Of a stretch of 64,000 nt of DNA, positions 41,839-50,670 are shown in pieces. The notes under the pieces were generated by a model. The model was not told the origin of the DNA. It saw only the letters and a program-made list of their open reading frames with translations, and did no database searches. The stretch's first letter is position 1; each line of letters opens with the position of its first letter. A program made the position numbers and the translations under genes. Source of the stretch: Halostella litorea (GTDB lineage Archaea > Halobacteriota > Halobacteria > Halobacteriales > Natronoarchaeaceae); contig NZ_SJER01000004.1 of NCBI RefSeq assembly GCF_004785955.1, positions 1 to 64,000 of the forward strand, in the 5' to 3' direction.

Positions 41839-42864
41839 TCACCGACTGACCGGCTCCAGTTCGGGGCCGCGAAGCGTCACCCCGGAGCCGTCGGTGACGC
41901 GGCCGATCCGGCGGTAGAAGACGCCGGCGGCGTCGAACCGCGATTCGAGGTCGGCGGCGCGCGCGGCCGGAACCGACAGGAGCAGCCCCCCACTGGTCTC
42001 CGCGCTCTCGCCGTCGGCCAGCCCGTAGCCGAACAACTCGGAGAGGTCTTCGGTCCCCTCGATGACGGGCAGGCGCGTCACCTCGACGCCGACGCCGGAG
42101 TTCGCCGCGAGCACCGCCGACTGGCCGACGAGGCCGAAACCGGTGACGTCCGTCGCCGCGCCCGCGAGGTCGCGGGCGGCCTCGGCGGCCGCGCGGTTCG
42201 GCGTCGTCATCCACGCCAGCGCCTCCTCGCCGATCCGCTCGACCGGCCGCCCGGCGGCGTCGGCGACGAGGTCGGCGAACTCGCCGTCCGTGACGCGGAG
42301 CGCGCCCATCGCCGACTGCGTGCCGAGCGGCTTCGTGAGGTACAGTTCGTCGCCCGGCGTCGCGCCCTGGGAGGTCAGCAGGACGTCGGGCGAGGCGGTC
42401 GCGGAGACCGCACCGCCCGCGAACGGCCACGGGCTGACGATCGTGTGGCCGCCCGCGACGACGCCGCCCATCCCCTCGACCGCGTCGGCGACGCCCGCGA
42501 GCAGCGCCGGCGCGACATCCGTCAGTTCCTGCGGGAGGCCGAGGACGACGAGGAAGTCGAGGTTCTCCGTCGCCCCCGTGGCGAACGCGTCGCTCGCGGC
42601 GTTGCAGGCGGCGACGCGGCCGAAGTCGTACGGGTCGTCGACGATGGGCGTGAAGAAGTCGACCGTCGACACCAGCGCGAGGTCGTCGGTCAGCCGCCGC
42701 GCGGCGGCGTCTTCGCCGACGCCGAACAGCAGGTCGTCGCTGGGCTCGGTGAGGCCCGCCTCCCCGAGCAGGTCGTCGAGGTCGCCCTGCCCGACCTTGC
42801 ACGAGCAGCCGTGGAGCTCCGCGTACTCGGTGAGGCGGACGTCGGCGTCGGGGCCGTCCGCCAT
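41839..42864 (-). CDS. selD: Selenophosphate synthetase (selenide, water dikinase)
   Basis: A 341-residue SelD. It opens LTEYAELHGCSCKVG, matching the active-site loop GCGCK of E. coli SelD; Cys20 and Lys23 correspond to the essential Cys17 and Lys20. The nucleotide-binding part shows VDFFTPIVDDPYDFGRVAAC and NAASDAF. Cysteine, not selenocysteine, is at the active position. ATG at 42864 starts 2 nt after the stop of the tusA-like gene. SelD supplies selenophosphate; in this window no selA, selB, selC or ybbB is visible, so it appears tied to the molybdenum hydroxylases. Confidence 0.93.
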   Translation of the reverse strand: MADGPDADVRLTEYAELHGCSCKVGQGDLDDLLGEAGLTEPSDDLLFGVGEDAAARRLTDDLALVSTVDFFTPIVDDPYDFGRVAACNAASDAFATGATENLDFLVVLGLPQELTDVAPALLAGVADAVEGMGGVVAGGHTIVSPWPFAGGAVSATASPDVLLTSQGATPGDELYLTKPLGTQSAMGALRVTDGEFADLVADAAGRPVERIGEEALAWMTTPNRAAAEAARDLAGAATDVTGFGLVGQSAVLAANSGVGVEVTRLPVIEGTEDLSELFGYGLADGESAETSGGLLLSVPAARAADLESRFDAAGVFYRRIGRVTDGSGVTLRGPELEPVSR

Positions 42865-42866
42865 CG

Positions 42867-43133
42867 CTACGCCCCCGGGACGTCGGCGTCCTCGGTCACC
42901 TCTATCGCCAGTTCGAACGCGTCGGCGTCCGCGCCGGCCCCGTCCGCCGACTCCCCGTCGGCGTCGGAGACGGCGAACCCGTGCTTGCGACACATGCGGC
43001 GGAGGTTCCGCTCGGCCGGCGGGTAGTCCCCGCGGACCACTAGTTCGTCCCCCGCGTTGAGTTCGGCGAGTTCGCGGCGGACGATCAGCGCCGGGCGCGG
43101 GCACACTTCGCCGGTGACGTCAACGCGTGCCAT
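42867..43133 (-). CDS. TusA/SirA-like protein next to selD
   Basis: An 88-residue TusA-like protein. CPRP motif at Cys11 and a second conserved Cys48 in RRMCRKHG. The stretch GDYPPAERNLRRMCRKHG is shared with the protein at 50358-50609 but not with the sulfur-operon TusA at 4227-4472. An acidic tail follows. Co-transcribed with selD, so it is a candidate selenium or sulfur carrier, as proposed for SirA-like proteins near selD in bacteria. Divergent from yqeC. Confidence 0.85.
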   Translation of the reverse strand: MARVDVTGEVCPRPALIVRRELAELNAGDELVVRGDYPPAERNLRRMCRKHGFAVSDADGESADGAGADADAFELAIEVTEDADVPGA

Positions 43134-43189
43134 ACGGGCCGGTATGCGAGTGGATCGCAAAACGGTGTCGGCTCGGTGCGTCGCAAAGG

Positions 43190-43194
43190 TATAT
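43190..43194 (+). promoter_or_regulatory. TATA element of yqeC
   Basis: TATAT centred about 27 nt before the ATG at 43219. Confidence 0.55.
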
Positions 43195-43218
43195 CCATCC
43201 GGCCCGTGCAGGGTGGGT

Positions 43219-43995
43219 ATGCGACTGTCCGAGGCCCTCCCGCTCGGCGACCGCGAACTCGTCGCGTTCGTCGGCGCGGGCGGGAAGAAGACCGCGATGG
43301 GGCGGCTCGCGGCGGAGGGCACCGAACGGGGCTACGACGTCGGATACACCACGACGACCCGGATGCCCCCACCGCCCGACCTGCCGCTGACCGTCGCGGA
43401 CGTCGAGGCGTCGCCGTACGCTGTCGCGGAGGACGAACCGCCCGCGGCGTTCGCCGCCTCGTGGGTGGCCGACCCCGAGCGCGTCGACCGCAAGGTCGAG
43501 GGGTTCGACCCCGACGCGCTCGACGACTTCTTCGCCAGGGGGATCTTCGACTGGCTGGTCGTGAAAGCCGACGGGGCGCGCCGGCGCGAGTTCAAAGCGC
43601 CCGGGCCCGACGAACCGGCGGTCCCCGACAGGGCGACCCACGTCGTCCCCGTGGCCTCGGTGGCCGCCGTCGGCGACCTGCTCGACGAGGCGACCGTCCA
43701 CCGCCCGGAGCGCGTCGCGGCGATCACGGACCTCGCGGTCGGCGACGCGATCACGCCCGAGGCGGTCGGGGCCGTCCTCGCGAGCCCCGACGGCGGCCTG
43801 AAAGGCGCACCCGACGCCGCGACCGTCACCCCGGTCGTCAACAAGGCCGACACGCCGGAGCGGCGTGAGACTGCGCGGGCGGTTCTCGACCACGCCATCG
43901 GCCGCACCGACCGCTTCGACCGCGGCCTCGTCACCTCCTTCGAGCGCGACGTCTGTCTCCCGGTCGAGGGGCGGCCGTCCCGCCGGCGGGCGTAA
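43219..43995 (+). CDS. yqeC: YqeC, selenium-dependent hydroxylase accessory protein
   Basis: A 258-residue protein of the YqeC family. The N-terminal P-loop is VGAGGKKTA (residues 18-26), followed by YTTTTRMPPP, and later DWLVVKADGARRREFKAP and VTPVVNKAD, all typical. YqeC is found in genomes with orphan SelD and selenium-dependent molybdenum hydroxylases; its exact biochemical role is unknown. ATG at 43219, leaderless. Divergent from the tusA-selD unit and upstream of mocA. Confidence 0.9.
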   Translation: MRLSEALPLGDRELVAFVGAGGKKTAMGRLAAEGTERGYDVGYTTTTRMPPPPDLPLTVADVEASPYAVAEDEPPAAFAASWVADPERVDRKVEGFDPDALDDFFARGIFDWLVVKADGARRREFKAPGPDEPAVPDRATHVVPVASVAAVGDLLDEATVHRPERVAAITDLAVGDAITPEAVGAVLASPDGGLKGAPDAATVTPVVNKADTPERRETARAVLDHAIGRTDRFDRGLVTSFERDVCLPVEGRPSRRRA

Positions 43996-44086
43996 CGGGG
44001 CAGCTGGTCGGGAGCAGATCCGGGGGTCGGACACGTCGCCGGGCGCCGGGGAAAGAACCAGTACCGTTCCGGCCCCACGATGAGAT

Positions 44087-44791
44087 ATGACCGACCAGCC
44101 CGGAACGCGGTCCGACGGCGCTTCGGCCCGGCGGACCGACGGCGGCCCGGAGGACGGCGTCGACGGAGCGAACGACGCGGACGGTCCGGACGACTCGGCT
44201 ACGTCCCCCCGCGTCGGCGGCGTGGTGCTCGCGGCGGGCCTGGGATCCCGATTCGAGGGCGGGAACAAACTCCTCGCCGAGGTCGACGGGAGGCCGGTCG
44301 TCGAACGCGCGGCGAAGACCCTGCGTCGGTCGGCGGTCGCCGAGGTGGTCGCCGTCGTCGGACACGAGGCCGAGCGGGTGACGGCGGCCGTCGACGGCCT
44401 CACGGACGCCGTCAGGCGGAACGAGGACTACGCGGCGGGACAGAGCACCTCGGTCCGGGTCGGCGTCGCCGCCGCCCGGGAGCGGGGCTGGGACGCCGCC
44501 GTCTTCATGCTGGGCGACATGCCGTTCGTCCGCCCGGCCACGGTCGACGCCGTGGTGGCGGCGTACGCGCGCGGCGACGGATCTATCGTCGCCCCAGCCT
44601 ACGACGGCCGGCGCGGCAACCCCGCGCTGTTCGGGAAGCGCCACTACGACGCCCTGGCGGACGTGTCCGGTGACCGCGGGGGGCGGGACCTGATCGAGAC
44701 CCACGAGGACAGCGTTCTCGTCGATGTCGACGACCCCGGCGTGACGCGGGACGTCGACTTCCGGGCGGACCTGGAATCGGACGCCGAATAG
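44087..44791 (+). CDS. mocA: MocA/YgfJ-like molybdenum cofactor cytidylyltransferase
   Basis: A 234-residue nucleotidyltransferase. After a 40-residue acidic, disordered start comes VVLAAGLGSRFEGGNKLLAE, the GT-A signature of MocA/MobA, and MLGDMPFV with the metal aspartate. MocA adds CMP to molybdopterin to give MCD, the cofactor form used by xanthine dehydrogenase family enzymes in many bacteria, and YgfJ is part of the bacterial selenium hydroxylase cluster. The start is taken at ATG 44087; no shorter start is obvious. Follows yqeC by 91 nt. Confidence 0.88.
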   Translation: MTDQPGTRSDGASARRTDGGPEDGVDGANDADGPDDSATSPRVGGVVLAAGLGSRFEGGNKLLAEVDGRPVVERAAKTLRRSAVAEVVAVVGHEAERVTAAVDGLTDAVRRNEDYAAGQSTSVRVGVAAARERGWDAAVFMLGDMPFVRPATVDAVVAAYARGDGSIVAPAYDGRRGNPALFGKRHYDALADVSGDRGGRDLIETHEDSVLVDVDDPGVTRDVDFRADLESDAE

Positions 44792-44800
44792 CAGCCCACC

Positions 44801-46468
44801 TCAGGACACCACGACGTCCACGTACGCCGCCTCCTCGACGTCGACGAGGCCGTTGTTCGTGAGCCGGTACTCCGGGATCACCTCCAGGGCGAGGAACGAC
44901 AGCTCCATCAGGCCGCTTTTGGCCATCCCCAGTTCGACGGCCCGCCGCTCGACCGCCTCGAACCGCTCGCGGACCACCTCGACCGGTTCGTCGGACATCA
45001 GCCCGGCGACCGGGAGCGCGATGGCCGAGAGTTCGTCGGTCGCGGGGTCGTACGCGGCGACCCCGCCGTTCATCTCCCGCAGTTCGTTCGCCACCGTCGC
45101 CATCGCCGCGTGGTCCGCGCCGGCGACGACGCAGTTGTGGGCGTCGTGGGCGACCGTCGAGCCGACCGCGCCGCGCTCGACGCCGAGGCCGTGGACGAAG
45201 CCGCGGCCGATCCCGCCGCTCCCGCCGTGGCGCTCGATGACCGCCAGGGCCGCCACGTCGTCGTCCGGGGCCGCGACGAGCGTCCCGTCCCGGACCGGCA
45301 CAGCCGTCTCCATGCGGGCGGTTTGGAGCCCGCCGACCGCGTCGACGACCCGGACGCGCTCGGTGCCGTCGCGGCCGTCCGGGACCGTGATCGCGAGGTC
45401 CGCGGCCGACACCGCCGGGAACTCGACCGTGTCCGTCGCGACGTTGGTCGACGGCGGGGAGCTGCCGTCCGTCGTCGGGTCGACCTCGCCGTCGACCAGC
45501 ACGCGGTCGACGTCCCACGCCGCCAGGTCGTCGAGGAGGACCAGATCCGCCGGCGCGCCGGGTTCGATGCGGCCGAACGGGAGGTCGTAGGCCTCGGCGG
45601 TGTTTATCGTCGCCATCTGCACGGCCTCGACGGGGTCCGCGCCCTCCCGGACCGCCGTCCGGAGCGCGCAGTCGACGCCGCCTTCCTCGACCAGGTCCGT
45701 CACCTCGCGGTCGTCGGTACAGAGCGAGAGCCGCCGGCTGTCGACCTCGTCGGCGAGGGGCAGCAGGTCGGCGAGGTTCCTGCTGGACGAGCCCTCGCGC
45801 AGGTACACGCGGAGGCCGGCGTCGACCTTCTCCCGGGCCTCGACGAGGGTGATGCTCTCGTGGTCGGTGTCGAGGTAACGTGCCGCCTCCTGGAGGTCGG
45901 AGCCGGTCAGCCGGGGTATGTGGCCGTCGACTGTCAGGTCGCGCTCCCGGGCCGCCCGGATCTTCGCGTGGACCTCCTCGTCGCCCGCGAGCAGGCCGGG
46001 GGCGTTCATCACCTCGCCCAGCGCCACGACGTTCGGTTCGTCGAGCAGGTCCGCCACGGCGTCGGCCGGAAGCGTCGCCCCGCCGTCCTGGAGGTCCGAC
46101 GCCGGGACGCTCGACGGGACGGTGAACCGCGCCTTCAGGGGCGTGTGCTCGGCGTCCGCGACGACCGCGCGGACGCCCGCCGCGCCGACCACGTTCGCTA
46201 TCTCGTGGGGGTCGTGGATCACGCTCGTCACGCCGCGTGGCACGACGGCCGCCCCGTACTGGGGGAGCGTCACCATGCTCGACTCGACGTGCATGTGCGC
46301 GTCGATGAGGCCCGGGGCGACGTAGTTCGCCGTCAGTTCCCGGTCGGCGGGCCGTTTCTCCAGCGCGACGACGACCCCGTCGTCTATCGCCACGGCTCCC
46401 TCTTCTAAGTTCCCGGTGGCGACGTTGACGACCGTGCCGCGGACGAGCGTGTCGACGCTGTCGGTCAC
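44801..46468 (-). CDS. ade: Adenine deaminase
   Basis: A 555-residue amidohydrolase of the adenine deaminase family. Motifs: DAHMHVESSM (metal His pair), VIHDPHEIANV, CTDDREVTDLVEEGG, and in the C half SGLMELSFLALEVIPEYRLT. Length matches AdeC. It converts adenine to hypoxanthine, feeding the molybdenum hydroxylases. Convergent with mocA. No TATA element at leaderless distance from the ATG at 46468, so the transcript may carry a leader. Confidence 0.93.
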   Translation of the reverse strand: MTDSVDTLVRGTVVNVATGNLEEGAVAIDDGVVVALEKRPADRELTANYVAPGLIDAHMHVESSMVTLPQYGAAVVPRGVTSVIHDPHEIANVVGAAGVRAVVADAEHTPLKARFTVPSSVPASDLQDGGATLPADAVADLLDEPNVVALGEVMNAPGLLAGDEEVHAKIRAARERDLTVDGHIPRLTGSDLQEAARYLDTDHESITLVEAREKVDAGLRVYLREGSSSRNLADLLPLADEVDSRRLSLCTDDREVTDLVEEGGVDCALRTAVREGADPVEAVQMATINTAEAYDLPFGRIEPGAPADLVLLDDLAAWDVDRVLVDGEVDPTTDGSSPPSTNVATDTVEFPAVSAADLAITVPDGRDGTERVRVVDAVGGLQTARMETAVPVRDGTLVAAPDDDVAALAVIERHGGSGGIGRGFVHGLGVERGAVGSTVAHDAHNCVVAGADHAAMATVANELREMNGGVAAYDPATDELSAIALPVAGLMSDEPVEVVRERFEAVERRAVELGMAKSGLMELSFLALEVIPEYRLTNNGLVDVEEAAYVDVVVS

Positions 46469-46646
46469 GCCGGGTCACCCCCGCCCGCTGCGGCCCGGGT
46501 CCGTGTCCGTGGTCGGCCTCCGTCCGGCTCTGTGAGTCCCTCGCTACCGAATCGCATACCCAAACCCGGCTCCCCGCCGGGAAATACTTTGCCATGAGAT
46601 CGGTTCACTCGGGGCGGGCGTTCGTCGCCGCCGCGCCGGGAGGGGA

Positions 46647-48074
46647 TCAGTCGTCGTCACCCCCGGCGGGGTCGGGGACGTCCCCCTCCACGTCCATCGG
46701 CGTGTCGGGCGCGAGGCCGTCGGTGTACTCGGTCGGCCCCGTGCCGACGCCGCCGCCCGGCAACACGACGTTCAACAGCAGCGCGGCCATGCCGCCGGTC
46801 ACGAGCGCGGAGCCGAACAGGGTCTGAACCTCTGACGGGAACGCCTGGAGGACCGCCGGGCGGAACGAGACGCCGAGCCCCAGCGCCATCGACAGCGCGA
46901 GGATCGTCGAGTTCCGGTGGTCGAGCGTGACGTTCGACGTGACGATGCGCGCGCCCGACGAGAAGATCATCGCGAACAGGACCAGCGCGCCGCCGCCGAG
47001 CACCGCGTCCGGCATCGCCGAGACGACCGCGCCGATCTTGGGGACGAACCCGAGCACCAGCAGGACGACGCCGCCGATCCCGACGACGTACCGGCTGGCG
47101 ACGCCCGTGAAGTTGACGAGGCCGACGTTCTGCGAGAAGGACGTGTTGGGCATGGCGTTGAACACCGCGCCGACCATGCTCATCACCCCGTCGGCGATGA
47201 GGCCGCCGCGCAGTTCCGACTGGGTCGCGTCGCGCCCCGTCGCCGAGACCGTCCCCGAGATGTCGCCGATCGTCTCCATCCCGGTGATGACATAGAGGAA
47301 GGCGACGGTGACGACGGCGCTGGGCTCGAAGGCGAGGCCGTACTTGAGCGGCTGGGGGACCATCACCCACCCGGCGGAGGCGACGGGCGAGAGGTCGACC
47401 ACGTTCAGCGCGAGCGCGGCGGCGTAGCCGACGACGATGCCGACGAAGACGCTGATGACGCGGAGGAAGCCCTCGAAGAACTGGTTGAGGACGACGGTCA
47501 CGACCAGCACGAGGCCGGCCAGGCCGAGGTTGGTGAGGGAGCCGTACCCCTCGGCCGACGGGCCGGCGGAGGCCCCCGCCGCGTAGTCCATCCCCGTCGG
47601 GATCAGCGTGAGGCCGATGAGCATCACGACGATCCCGGTGACGAGCGGCGGGAAGTAGTCCCGGAAGCGGTCGAGCGAGACGCCCATCGCCATCTCGACG
47701 GGGGCCGCGATCAGCGACGCGCCGAAGACGGCCGCGATGCCGAACTGGTTCCCGATCGCGATGAGCGGCGAGAGGAAGGCGAAACTGGTCCCCATGACGA
47801 CGGGGAGCCGCGCGCCCACCGGGCCGACCGGATACGCCTGCACGATCGTCGACACGCCCGCGACGATGAGCGCCATCTGGACGAGGAACGTCGTCTCACC
47901 CGTCACCGACCCCACCGCGCCCGCGAGGATGAGCGGGGGCGCGACGTTCCCAAGGAACATCGCGAGGACGTGCTGTATCCCGAGCGGGATCGCTTCCCCC
48001 AGCGGGGGTCTGTCCTCGATATCGTACAACACGACCGAGTCCCCGTCCGTGTCGGGGCGCTCCGGAGTGCTCAT
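46647..48074 (-). CDS. NCS2 xanthine/uracil permease, copy 1
   Basis: A 475-residue nucleobase permease of the NCS2 (uracil-xanthine/NAT) family with about 14 transmembrane spans. Signature QNVGLVNFTGVASRYV is the NAT motif of purine transporters; GLTLIPTGMDYA and MVPQPLKYGLAFEPSAV are also typical. The start ATG is at 48074 rather than four codons upstream. Likely imports xanthine, uric acid or other purines for the island. Tandem with another copy at 48356-49741. Confidence 0.9.
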   Translation of the reverse strand: MSTPERPDTDGDSVVLYDIEDRPPLGEAIPLGIQHVLAMFLGNVAPPLILAGAVGSVTGETTFLVQMALIVAGVSTIVQAYPVGPVGARLPVVMGTSFAFLSPLIAIGNQFGIAAVFGASLIAAPVEMAMGVSLDRFRDYFPPLVTGIVVMLIGLTLIPTGMDYAAGASAGPSAEGYGSLTNLGLAGLVLVVTVVLNQFFEGFLRVISVFVGIVVGYAAALALNVVDLSPVASAGWVMVPQPLKYGLAFEPSAVVTVAFLYVITGMETIGDISGTVSATGRDATQSELRGGLIADGVMSMVGAVFNAMPNTSFSQNVGLVNFTGVASRYVVGIGGVVLLVLGFVPKIGAVVSAMPDAVLGGGALVLFAMIFSSGARIVTSNVTLDHRNSTILALSMALGLGVSFRPAVLQAFPSEVQTLFGSALVTGGMAALLLNVVLPGGGVGTGPTEYTDGLAPDTPMDVEGDVPDPAGGDDD

Positions 48075-48355
48075 GTTCCGTGTCACACACCGACACGTCG
48101 TTTCAAGGTTTGGATCATTACACCTTATATTCGAAAATGTGTATTACTACGTCGCGGTTCGGTGACCGTACACAGCGTTTTCTCAGACTTACCTTACTAT
48201 TCGGTATTCGTCGCTTACGCGGGGAAGATCACGCCTTCCGACTCGTTACAGCAATACACCTGTAACGAGCTATGCGGCTCGTGTCCCGGGATTCGGTCGG
48301 GGTCGTCCGGGACGATCGTCTGCCGAACGGCCGCACGTCCGGCGGCAGGGAGCCG
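48075..48355. other. AT-rich spacer between the two NCS2 genes
   Basis: 281 nt with no gene. It holds GTGTC...GACAC (48080-48096) close to the copy 1 start, AT-rich DNA around 48115-48150, and the perfect inverted repeat at 48242-48269. Confidence 0.45.
48242..48269. promoter_or_regulatory. Perfect inverted repeat between the NCS2 genes
   Basis: CTCGTTACAG, 8-nt spacer, CTGTAACGAG: 10-nt arms with no mismatch, about 87 nt beyond the stop of the second permease and 170 nt upstream of the first. It could be a terminator hairpin for the second gene or an operator for the first; there is no T-run on the minus strand. Confidence 0.45.
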
Positions 48356-49741
48356 TCAGTCCTCGCTTGCGGGGGTGGCGTCCGGCCCGAGGTCGTCCTC
48401 CAGGTCGCCCGTCACCTCCGCCTCGTCGATGTCCGAGTCGGCCTCCCGCGGCACCAGCGTGTTGAGCAGGACCGCGGAGATGGCCGTCATGATGATCGCG
48501 TTGCCGAAGAAGATGGTCGCCCGGTCCGGCAGCGCGCTGAGCGCCTCCGGCCGGAACTCCACGCCCAGTCCGAGCGTGATCGACGTGGCGATGATGACCA
48601 TGTTCCGGCGGTTCATCCGCTCGTTCAGGAAGATGAGGCGGATGCCGCTCGACATGATCATCCCGAACATGACAAGCACCGCGCCCCCGAGCACTGCGCT
48701 CGGGATGGTCGTCACGACGGCGCTTATCTTCGGGACGAATCCGAGCACGACGAGGACGGCGCCGCTGACGCCGACGACGTAGCGACTCATCACGCCGGTG
48801 AAGTTGATGAGCCCGACGTTCTGCGAGAACGTCGTCAGCGGGAACGCCCCGAACACCGCGCCGAGGGAGCTACCGAGGCCGTCGACGAAGAGCCCACCGG
48901 TGATCTCGTCGTCGTCAGGGTTGCGCCCCTCCGCGGCGGTGATGCCGGTGATGTCGCCGATCGACTCGATCGCGGCGGTGATGTGGATGGCGGTGAACGT
49001 GAGGATCGCGACCGGTTCGAACGAGAACCCGAACCGCCCCGGCGTCGGCACCGCGAACCACCCCGCCTGGCCGACCGCCGAGAAGTCGACGACGCCGAGC
49101 GCGATCGCCGCGACGTAGCCGACCGTGATCCCGACCAGGATGCTCAGTATCCGTAACGTCCCCTCGGAGAAGAGGTTCAGCCCGACGGTGACCGCCAGCA
49201 CGAGCATGCCGAGGCCGAGGTTCTCGTAGGAGCCGTAGTCGGCGGCCCCCGCCCCGCCGGCCAGGTAGTCGACCCCGACCGGAACGAGGTACAGGCCGAT
49301 GATCATGACGATGAGGCCGGTGACCAGCGGCGGGAAGAACCGTTTGATGCGGTCGAACTGCCACCCGATCAGCACCTCGACCAGCGCCGCGACCACGATA
49401 GCGCCGAACACGGCGTCGAGGCCGTATTCGAGCCCTATCGTGATCGAAGCGCCGACAAACGCGAAACTCGTCCCCATGACGACCGGGAGGCGGGCCCCGA
49501 CGGGGCCGATCGGGAACACCTGTACGAGCGTCGCGAGGCCGGAGAACACGAGCACCATCTGCACCATGAACGAGACGTCGGCGGTACCGGCTCCGACGCC
49601 GTTCCCGACGATGAGGGCCACCGCGGTGGCCGGCACGATCATGGCCGCGACGTGCTGGATACCGAGGAAGGCCGCCTTCGCCGCCGGCGGTTTGTCTTCG
49701 AGTTCGTACGCCAGATCGATGGATCCGTCCCTCTCTGTCAT
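48356..49741 (-). CDS. NCS2 xanthine/uracil permease, copy 2
   Basis: A 461-residue NCS2 permease, paralogue of the previous one, with the NAT motif QNVGLINFTGVMSRYV and about 14 transmembrane segments. The two differ in the N-terminus and in the substrate-pocket region (MIIGLYLVPVGVDYLAG against MLIGLTLIPTGMDYAAG), so they may take different purines. ATG at 49741; divergent from ridA, with TATA-like CTATTAGT near 49775 on the minus strand. Confidence 0.9.
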   Translation of the reverse strand: MTERDGSIDLAYELEDKPPAAKAAFLGIQHVAAMIVPATAVALIVGNGVGAGTADVSFMVQMVLVFSGLATLVQVFPIGPVGARLPVVMGTSFAFVGASITIGLEYGLDAVFGAIVVAALVEVLIGWQFDRIKRFFPPLVTGLIVMIIGLYLVPVGVDYLAGGAGAADYGSYENLGLGMLVLAVTVGLNLFSEGTLRILSILVGITVGYVAAIALGVVDFSAVGQAGWFAVPTPGRFGFSFEPVAILTFTAIHITAAIESIGDITGITAAEGRNPDDDEITGGLFVDGLGSSLGAVFGAFPLTTFSQNVGLINFTGVMSRYVVGVSGAVLVVLGFVPKISAVVTTIPSAVLGGAVLVMFGMIMSSGIRLIFLNERMNRRNMVIIATSITLGLGVEFRPEALSALPDRATIFFGNAIIMTAISAVLLNTLVPREADSDIDEAEVTGDLEDDLGPDATPASED

Positions 49742-49913
49742 GTGCTGTCGATTCCCACAGATGTCGTATCGGTACTAATAGCTTATTGACACACATGCGA
49801 TCACTCCGGCGGACCCGCGACGGATGTCGTACGCGCGTGGCCGTCCCCTGACGGCGGGCGAGGGAGGCGGCGTCGGGGAAATCATTAAGGGGCGATGCTC
49901 GGAGTGTTTCCGT

Positions 49914-50294
49914 ATGAAACGAGTCATCAGCACGGACGATGCCCCTGCGGCGGTCGGCGCGTACAGTCAGGCGACGACGAACGGCGACGTGGTGTTCACG
50001 GCGGGTCAGCTTCCGATGACGCCCGACGGGGAACTGCTCGACGACGAGCCGATCGCCGCGCAGGCCGAGCAGGCGCTCTCGAACGTCGAGGGGGTCCTCG
50101 CGGCGGAGGGACTGGGGATGAGCGACGTACTGAAAGTGACCGTGTTCATGGACGACATCGACGACTTCGACGAGATGAACGAGACGTACGCCGGGTTCTT
50201 CGACGACGAACCGCCGGCCCGGAGCGCGGTCGAAGTCGCGAGCCTGCCGAAGGACGCGGGGCTTGAGATCGAGGCGATCGCCGCGAACGAGTGA
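49914..50294 (+). CDS. ridA: RidA enamine/imine deaminase
   Basis: A 126-residue RidA (YjgF) protein. Arg103 (PARSAVEV) and Glu120 (LEIEAIA) match the active-site Arg and Glu of E. coli RidA. It hydrolyses 2-aminoacrylate and similar enamines made by PLP enzymes. A PLP enzyme (24638-25891) is part of the same island, so RidA may clear its intermediate. TATA-like CATTAAG (49883-49889) gives a leaderless start at 49914. Confidence 0.92.
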   Translation: MKRVISTDDAPAAVGAYSQATTNGDVVFTAGQLPMTPDGELLDDEPIAAQAEQALSNVEGVLAAEGLGMSDVLKVTVFMDDIDDFDEMNETYAGFFDDEPPARSAVEVASLPKDAGLEIEAIAANE

Positions 50295-50357
50295 CACGCG
50301 GGTCGTAACACACCGGCGGGGCCGCCGGTCCCAGCGTTCGACGGCAAGCACCGGCGG

Positions 50358-50609
50358 TCAGTCGGCCGAGGCCGGGCGCGTCGCCTCCTCGGTGACGCGG
50401 ATCCGCAGCGCGAACTCCGCGTCGGGGTCCGCGGTCGACGCCGACGTCACGGGGTAGCCGTGCTTGTGGCACGACCGCCGGATGCTCCGCTCGGCGGGCG
50501 GGTAGTCCCCGACGACAGTCAACTCCTCCCCGGGCGATAGCTCCGCCAGACAGCGCTTCACGACCAGTACCGTCTGCGGGCACACGGTTCCGCTCACGTC
50601 GACTTCCAT
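50358..50609 (-). CDS. TusA-like protein, second of the GDYPPAER subgroup
   Basis: An 83-residue TusA-like protein. Cys10 stands in VCPQT (the second proline of CPxP is replaced), with Cys20 and Cys47 as extra cysteines. GDYPPAERSIRRSCHKHG closely matches the selD-linked copy at 42867-43133. It lies between ridA and the guanine-deaminase-type gene. A chalcogen-carrier role is inferred. Confidence 0.8.
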   Translation of the reverse strand: MEVDVSGTVCPQTVLVVKRCLAELSPGEELTVVGDYPPAERSIRRSCHKHGYPVTSASTADPDAEFALRIRVTEEATRPASAD

Positions 50610-50670
50610 GTGGGATGGCAACGTACGTACTACCAATAACGTTTCCCAGCGGCGGGCCGCGACGTGACGG

